Assembly: GCF_949987515.2 (NCBI RefSeq)
Contig: NC_082689.1
Span: forward strand, 99,548,957 to 99,612,956
Source: Delphinus delphis
Taxonomy: Eukaryota; Chordata; Mammalia; Artiodactyla; Delphinidae
Direction of reading: 5' to 3'
Length of the DNA: 64,000 nt
Shown: in pieces, positions 58,541 through 64,000 of the stretch
Layout: each line of letters opens with the position of its first letter
Position numbering within the stretch: position 1 is the first letter of the stretch
Notes under the pieces: generated by a model
What the model saw: only the letters and a program-made list of their open reading frames with translations
The model's database searches: none
Told to the model about the DNA's origin: nothing
Made by a program: the position numbers and the translations under genes

Positions 58541-58612
58541 TGCTGAAAAGCATGAGAAATATGAGCATAATACAGAGAAATCGATAAGGTTAGGAATCTT
58601 CACACGTTTAAC
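58541..58612 (+). repeat. 72-bp dispersed direct repeat, copy A
   Basis: Begins tgctgaaaagcatgagaaat and ends cacacgtttaac. A second copy lies at 59339-59410 with no gaps and five differences, all transitions. Flanking sequence does not match. It is not part of any repeat family that I recognise. Confidence 0.92.
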
Positions 58613-58784
58613 CAGAGAAGTATCCCTTAAGGGAAGGATTTTAGGCATCTTAGTGGCAAATACCTATTTGACAAATGGGCACTTCTTAGTATGTTTGAGT
58701 CATTATACATCTGATTGCTGACTTTTCAGGAGACCATCTCCTAAGAACAATATTGAAGAAAAGCATGTATTAATATTATAATAC

Positions 58785-58985
58785 AACAACAACAGGAAAT
58801 ACTGATTGGGTACTACATGAAAAGCATTGTGCTAAGAAATTTTACCTGTATTATGATTATTCAATTCCAAAACAACCCTATGAGATATATGTTATTCTCT
58901 CCATTTAACAGATGAGGAAACTGAGACTTAGAGGTGTTGAAGTTTGCACAAAATCTCATGAAAGTGACCTTGTTTCAGAACCAAG
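58785..58985 (+). repeat. MIR SINE relic
   Basis: 'aaagcattgtgctaagaaat', 'aacaaccctatgagatatatg', 'ccatttaacagatgaggaaac', a sense MIR core. It lies between the two copies of the 72-bp repeat. Confidence 0.85.
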
Positions 58986-59110
58986 AAGCTTAGATTTGAG
59001 TTTTGATTTTATCAATTACTATGTGATTCGGGGTGGTTCACATCATTACATTGAATGCCCTGCATCTCATCTGTAAAATGAAGGAAGTTTTAACCTATTT
59101 CTCGGGTCTG
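58986..59110 (-). repeat. MIR SINE fragment
   Basis: 'gatttgagttttgattttatc', 'ctatgtgattcggggtggttc' and 'ctgcatctcatctgtaaaatg' look like a diverged antisense MIR, opposite to the one just before it. Confidence 0.55.
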
Positions 59111-59338
59111 TTCCTGCTGTATGATTTTATGTTCATCTCCATGGAACTGTCTTTATTTAGTAAATAGTCAGATCTGACAGAAAGGCAAAATCAGTAGTCT
59201 TTCTACTACTCTTTAGCATCTTATGTCTGTACCTTTCCCATGAAGCACTGTTCCACATCTCCCTGCCTATCCTCTCTTGGACTCTTAAACAGCAGCTGTG
59301 CTTTCAAGTGTCTCCCTCTATTTTAAGCATGAATACGG

Positions 59339-59410
59339 TGCTGAAAAGCATGAGAAACATGAGCGTAATACAAAGAAATCGATAAGGTTAGGAATTTTCA
59401 CATGTTTAAC
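59339..59410 (+). repeat. 72-bp dispersed direct repeat, copy B
   Basis: Same 72 bp as 58541-58612, direct orientation. It begins tgctgaaaagcatgagaaac and ends cacatgtttaac. Confidence 0.92.
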
Positions 59411-61399
59411 TTAATCATGCCTGACACTGAAAACAAAGTCATATTTTATTGCCCGAGAGGAGTGCTCTTTGGCAAACCGTGATAGTAATCCGATTGTGAA
59501 CAGTGCTTATTCATCATTTGTGGGGCACTGGTTGGTGTGCCAGCCAAGGGGAGAGCTGACCTAACAATATACCTTAAGTTGCATCCCTCAACCTCAGTTA
59601 TATTGTTACGTAGAATCACGGAAGCAAGGGTAGTTTACGTTGGTCAACAAGAAAATATGGGTTCCTCCCTTGTCTTCCCTTTTCTTCATTGGCAATTGGA
59701 GGAGGGGTTGCACAGTGATAGCCAAGGGAGTAAATTCTCCTGTTTCTTTTATATGATCTTGTTTCCTTTTCACAATCACTGCTTGGATTCCTAAAGTTGG
59801 GGAGAGAATAGAGAGAATAAAAAATCACAAGACAATTTGAAATCTGCTACCACAAGCATTATTTCTATGAATGAGGTATAATTATGATAATCTAAGATAT
59901 CCCATGGAAAAGACTTTTATGTGCCTTTTTGTCTCAGGGATAAGTGGACATTATTTTCAATTATACTGATGCAGTTATCTTTCCCAAGCTGTGGATGGCT
60001 GTTCACTTTTCCTATGACTGTCCCCCTTTGATGTTATATCATCTTCCCACCCTTTAGAATGTTTACTTCGGGAAATGATCCACAGCTACACTCCCCTTTC
60101 TCTAGTTTGAGTTGGGGGTCCCTTTTTAGGGCTTCCTTTGGATTCTGTGATTACCTCTATCATAGCTCTTACCACGTGGAATGAGATATGGTTATGGTTG
60201 TGAGATCAATCTTTAGACAAGAGTTTATTGATTGTCTACTCTATGACTAGCTCTGTGTAAAATGTGGGCTCATTAGATCCTGGAAGCATTGTTTCAGCCA
60301 GGTAATTTTTCAATAATGCCCTGTTTCCCTCAACAAAGAAAAAGTTTCCTGAAGCGCAGATGGTTTACAGAACATGATGGCTTACAGCCTATCATGTTCC
60401 AGCAATCCACCTTTTATCAAAATCTCAATCCAAATGGGAATATTCCCTAATGTCCTGAACTGGTACCATGGGAACGATTGTCGTCTGGTGCGGTTCTTGT
60501 TTTCTCAGTCATGGTAATTATGTGTTAATTTATTCTCTAAATTATGAGCAAGAAGTTACTGTATCAGGCTTTATGGTGCTGACATCATGCTGCACAAAGA
60601 AACAAGGGCATTTGATTCTGGGGCAGGAGGAATTAGAAAGATATTAGCAGAAATTCTGGATATACAGGGCTCCTAGTTAGAAGGCCAACAATTAGAAACT
60701 AATCTCAAACAGTAAAGAGGTAAAGGCTTCAGAAATGGAAAGTGTAGTGTCAATGCGAAGGGGGATTATATCAGAAACTGCCTTGAAAGTGAGCCTGGGA
60801 AAGGGGAGCACATCCAGCGCCAGCTGGCTCATTCTCATCCCAGGGCATGGGCAATGGAATGGCCACCTTCCATCCTCACAAGCACAGGCACTACAGAGAA
60901 GTAGCTACAGAGTAGATACCAGCTAAGGGACCCATCTGAGTGCTTCTGGGATCTTGTGGAAATACAAGCCAGTGAGTTCACAGGTAATGGGAGAGAATTA
61001 CTTTTTATGTCCGGTAGTCAGTCAGAAGTGCTTGGGATTCTATCCTCAGGCAAAATACCTTAGAAAATCAACTTTCAATTACTTTGTGGGAGTGTTGTTG
61101 CTACAGGGTGTAGCTACTCTTTCCCTGGTTCTCTGTGAGGGATGAGGCTGCCTAGACAGAGCCGGATGATCAACTCAAACTCTAGGATGAAGGTCAGCAC
61201 AGGGAATGTTCTAATACATCCACGTTCTCTCCTTCTCCCCTTGTAACTGATGCCCTGGATTCATGGTGTGGTTGGCCATGATCAAGGGCTGCACCTGTGG
61301 GACTCACTGTAGCCTGATGGTCCATATGGATTTGAGAGTACCAAAAGGTTATTTAATATCCACACTAGACGGTCTCAAATATACTTAAAATTTAGCAGG
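59411..61399. other. Unassigned non-coding DNA
   Basis: 60210-60320 ('tattgattgtctactctatgac') may be another piece of the L2/MIR-class repeat. No gene is supported. Confidence 0.4.
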
Positions 61400-61645
61400 T
61401 TGAGAGCTGAACCCACTCTTAATACCACCACACCCACCCTTCCTCTGCTAGGATTTCTTATCTTTGTCAAGAGTATCAGCAGCTATCTCACGGCAGCATC
61501 ATTGCACCAGGCAGAACCTGAGGAGAAATCTTTGCCCTCTTTCCTCCTCACCCCCACCAGGAATTCAACATCAGGCCTATTGATTTTGCCTCCTAGATAT
61601 GTCTCCAAAGCATTCACTTCTGTTTATCTTCAAACGTGCATAACT
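61400..61645 (-). repeat. Possible L2-like fragment
   Basis: 'acccccaccaggaattcaac' and 'ttttgcctcctagatatgtctcc' resemble a common ancient repeat that I associate with L2. The match is loose and the orientation tentative. Confidence 0.35.
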
Positions 61646-62194
61646 GTAGGAAAATGCTAACTATTTGGGCTTGTTATTCTCTGTTCACAACCCTCTCCCT
61701 AGATCAATTCTTGGCCCTTATCTGCCATGTTCTGCCTTGACCTTCACCTATGCTCTTCAGGTAGGTCTGGCTGGGGAAGCATTGGCAATAGAGCAGCATC
61801 AGGAAGGGGAAAGATCAGAATATTTATCTCCATCACCTGCCCTGTCAGCTGGTCCCAGTTCTACTTCCTCCAGCCCTTCTCAGGCTCTGCTAAACTTCTG
61901 CTCCCCTTGCCCTCTGAGGCTTGAGGATGCCTCACATTCTGCCTGGTGCAATGATGCCAGCATTTAATGCTGTTCCCTCATGAAGCCCACTAAATTTATA
62001 GTAAAGGATGAAACCCACACAAATGCTGGGACAACAGGAAAGGAGGAGATATTAGCAAAAAAATTTTGGAAGCTGAAAAGCAGATGAGCAAAAAGTAACT
62101 TAGCAGAACTGAGAAAGTCCAATCCTAAGTCAGTATTGAGGAAAACTGAGAACCAACACAAGTTATATCATGGGATCCCTTAAGATAGAGAGAA
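61646..62194. other. Unassigned non-coding DNA
   Basis: Overlapping 100- and 65-codon plus-strand frames at 61665-61967 have no domain. Nothing else is recognised. Confidence 0.4.
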
Positions 62195-62425
62195 ATGACT
62201 CTAATGTGGTCCCACTGCCTATATGATGGGCCCCTGCCTCTGTCTTCATCGTTGCTTTATCTCACTCATCGGGCTCCACTTATGTTGTTCTTTTTCAGGT
62301 CCTTGAACTGCCAGGTGACTTCCTGCTTTGAACACCTTCCTGAATTCTCTCCTCTCCTCAGAACTTCCTCTCTCTTTTCTTGCCTTATCCCATCCCTCCC
62401 CTGCAATTTTACCTTAGATGTTTGA
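62195..62425 (-). repeat. Possible L2-like fragment
   Basis: 'gttgttctttttcaggtcc' and 'cttcctgaattctctcctc' resemble the same ancient repeat group as 61400-61645. Weak. Confidence 0.35.
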
Positions 62426-63510
62426 TTCACAGGGAAAGCTGTTCTTGAAACTTCATTCCACTTTTGCCCGAGGAATTTGATTCTCCAGTTAATATAAGAC
62501 ACGTTTAGAACATTGGTCTACCTGTTTGCTTCAAAGCAGTTACTGTGCAGTATAATATATTGCGTCATTTTTTTAATGTAAAATAAGTTTGAGTGTGTTT
62601 TGGGGGGAGTGTTTAATGTGTTATTTCTCATAATTTGATTCGTAGCATTTTGCACAGTTCATGGCACACGATTGCCATTTTATAAACATCTATTGGATGT
62701 ATAATAAAGAAGAGCTATCACTAGCTAAAGCCAGCCAGAATAACACACAAAAAAATAAAACAAAGGCCGTATGAGTGAGGCAGTAAAGGCAGTGAAAGTA
62801 GCCTTCTATGATTATTATGTAAACAATCTGTTGTGGGTAAACTGAAAACTCACTTGAGGAGTTTGGGAATAAACATAGTCCACAGGCAGAGAAAGGGGGC
62901 TCATTCAAAAACATTTAGCTGCTCTGAGGTCAATGGCAGGTCTTCAATTCCATTTTTCATGAGCATCCGCAATAAAACCTCAGAGCACAAGCCAATAACT
63001 CAACTACTCAAATCCCCTCCAGGGTTTCTTCCAAGTCACTCTGCTGACCTCAGCTCATCACTTTCATATAATGATTGCAGCAGAAGCATCTCTGGAAGTT
63101 CTGTCTTCAATAAGATAGTCAAAAAAAAAAACCCCACAAAACCATTAAGGGCATAATTATAGTATCAATTCTTAAGTTTTGTAGAATCAACAAAACAAGA
63201 AAAATATTCTTTTGAATCATCCAATTTAGCTGTATGGTGAGAAAACCACTGATGGCCAGTGAGAACTACTGGGGAACCTGTATTATTCATTTTTTACATG
63301 ATGTGAATATCTGTTCCAGAATAAATTACTCATGTCAATTAATAAAAAGCAGATATGATTTAAATGAAACCTCATTTTAGAAACTTTTCATTCAGTAATG
63401 CTGGGAAGCTGGGACAAAGACAGTGTAGAGGGGGAAGCAAGAAGACAGCTACAGTATCAGAGCAGACTGCGTTCCTGCTGCAGACTGGTATGCTTTTTCC
63501 TCAAATACAT
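62426..63510. other. Unassigned non-coding DNA
   Basis: 62980-63060 may hold another piece of the L2-like repeat ('ctcaaatcccctccagggtt'). The 107-codon frame at 62833-63156 has no domain and crosses this piece. Confidence 0.4.
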
Positions 63511-63600
63511 CCAGCTACTCAGTATGTATTGAGCTCCTTCTATATTGTAAGCACTGTACTTGGCATTGGGGTGGAGGAGAAGAATAAATAAACTGTGATA
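63511..63600 (+). repeat. Ancient mammalian repeat (L2/MIR class, uncertain)
   Basis: 'tatgtattgagctccttctat' and 'gcactgtacttggcattgggg' follow the pattern of 31070-31200 and 57780-57925. Confidence 0.55.
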
Positions 63601-64000
63601 CTTGCATGGAGAGGACAACCACACCCTACCTTCCCTCATGGGCTCCACTCACTCTTGGAAGCCTTCTCTAAATACTGCTGTCTTCAGGAATCTCTATGAA
63701 GACTTCTACAATGTGCTGTGTATGTCACACATAACCTCTTTTTTGACAATGGTGAGCAAATAAGTATTTATTATGTAAAATACAAGCAAATAAATGTTCA
63801 TCAGTTGTATCCAAAAGCAAAGAGCTTTGAAAAATATATGGTGTTCATTTTTACTTTTACAGATTATGATATATGTTACATAGATAGTGTATAAAACATA
63901 TGCACAGTTTATAAATAATAGCGCAACCACTTATCCATCCACTACTGACCTTAAGAATTAGAATATGGCCAACATTTTAGAAGCTTCCTGTGTGCCGCTC
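63601..64000. other. Unassigned non-coding DNA
   Basis: No gene or repeat is called up to the window edge. Confidence 0.4.

Noticed and set aside
58785..59110. Possible CRISPR-like or satellite array around the 72-bp duplicate
   Set aside because: Only two copies, with different-length non-spacer sequence between them, in a mammalian genome.

Overview
This window is mammalian, gene-poor, non-coding DNA. It almost certainly comes from a cetacean (toothed whale or dolphin most likely; hippopotamus is the main alternative). The main evidence is about a dozen tRNA-Glu-derived SINEs of the CHR superfamily. They occur as a short form of about 205 bp and a long form of about 300-335 bp. An L1 whose ORF1, 3' UTR and GC-rich 5' UTR look like the cetartiodactyl L1 lineage supports this. 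No BovB or Bov-A monomer was recognised, which argues against a ruminant. Older mammal-wide repeats (MIR, L1M, HAL1-like, hAT-Charlie relics, L2-like pieces) form the background. I found no host protein-coding exon, tRNA gene or other RNA gene that I could support. Every long ORF checked falls in a repeat, a microsatellite or the antisense of L1.

Layout. 1-7015: an old L1M piece carrying a long-form SINE, MIR relics, unassigned DNA, and a short SINE with a poly-C tract where its tail should be. 7016-13785: the dominant feature, an almost full-length L1 on the minus strand. It has 9-bp target-site duplications, a 2-kb GC-rich 5' UTR with a YY1 site at the expected place, a frameshifted ORF1, and an ORF2 with a stop at codon 6. 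ORF2 is further broken by two SINEs, and one of them sits exactly at a deletion of roughly 0.9 kb. 13786-24055: mostly unassigned DNA with a perfect 26-bp-arm hairpin, nested L1s, a hAT relic and long-form SINEs. 24056-45260: L1M fragments, MIRs, SINEs and two large microsatellites. 45261-64000: MIR and hAT relics, a tail-only retroinsertion, a HAL1-like fragment with two young SINEs, and a 72-bp sequence present twice about 800 bp apart.

No new multi-gene biological system is visible. The points of interest are structural: a retrotransposition-associated deletion, a tail-only insertion with intact target-site duplications, a clean hairpin, a dispersed 72-bp duplication, and the retained L1 promoter region. 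Family names come from recognising sequence by eye. Subfamily labels and the ends of old repeats are approximate.
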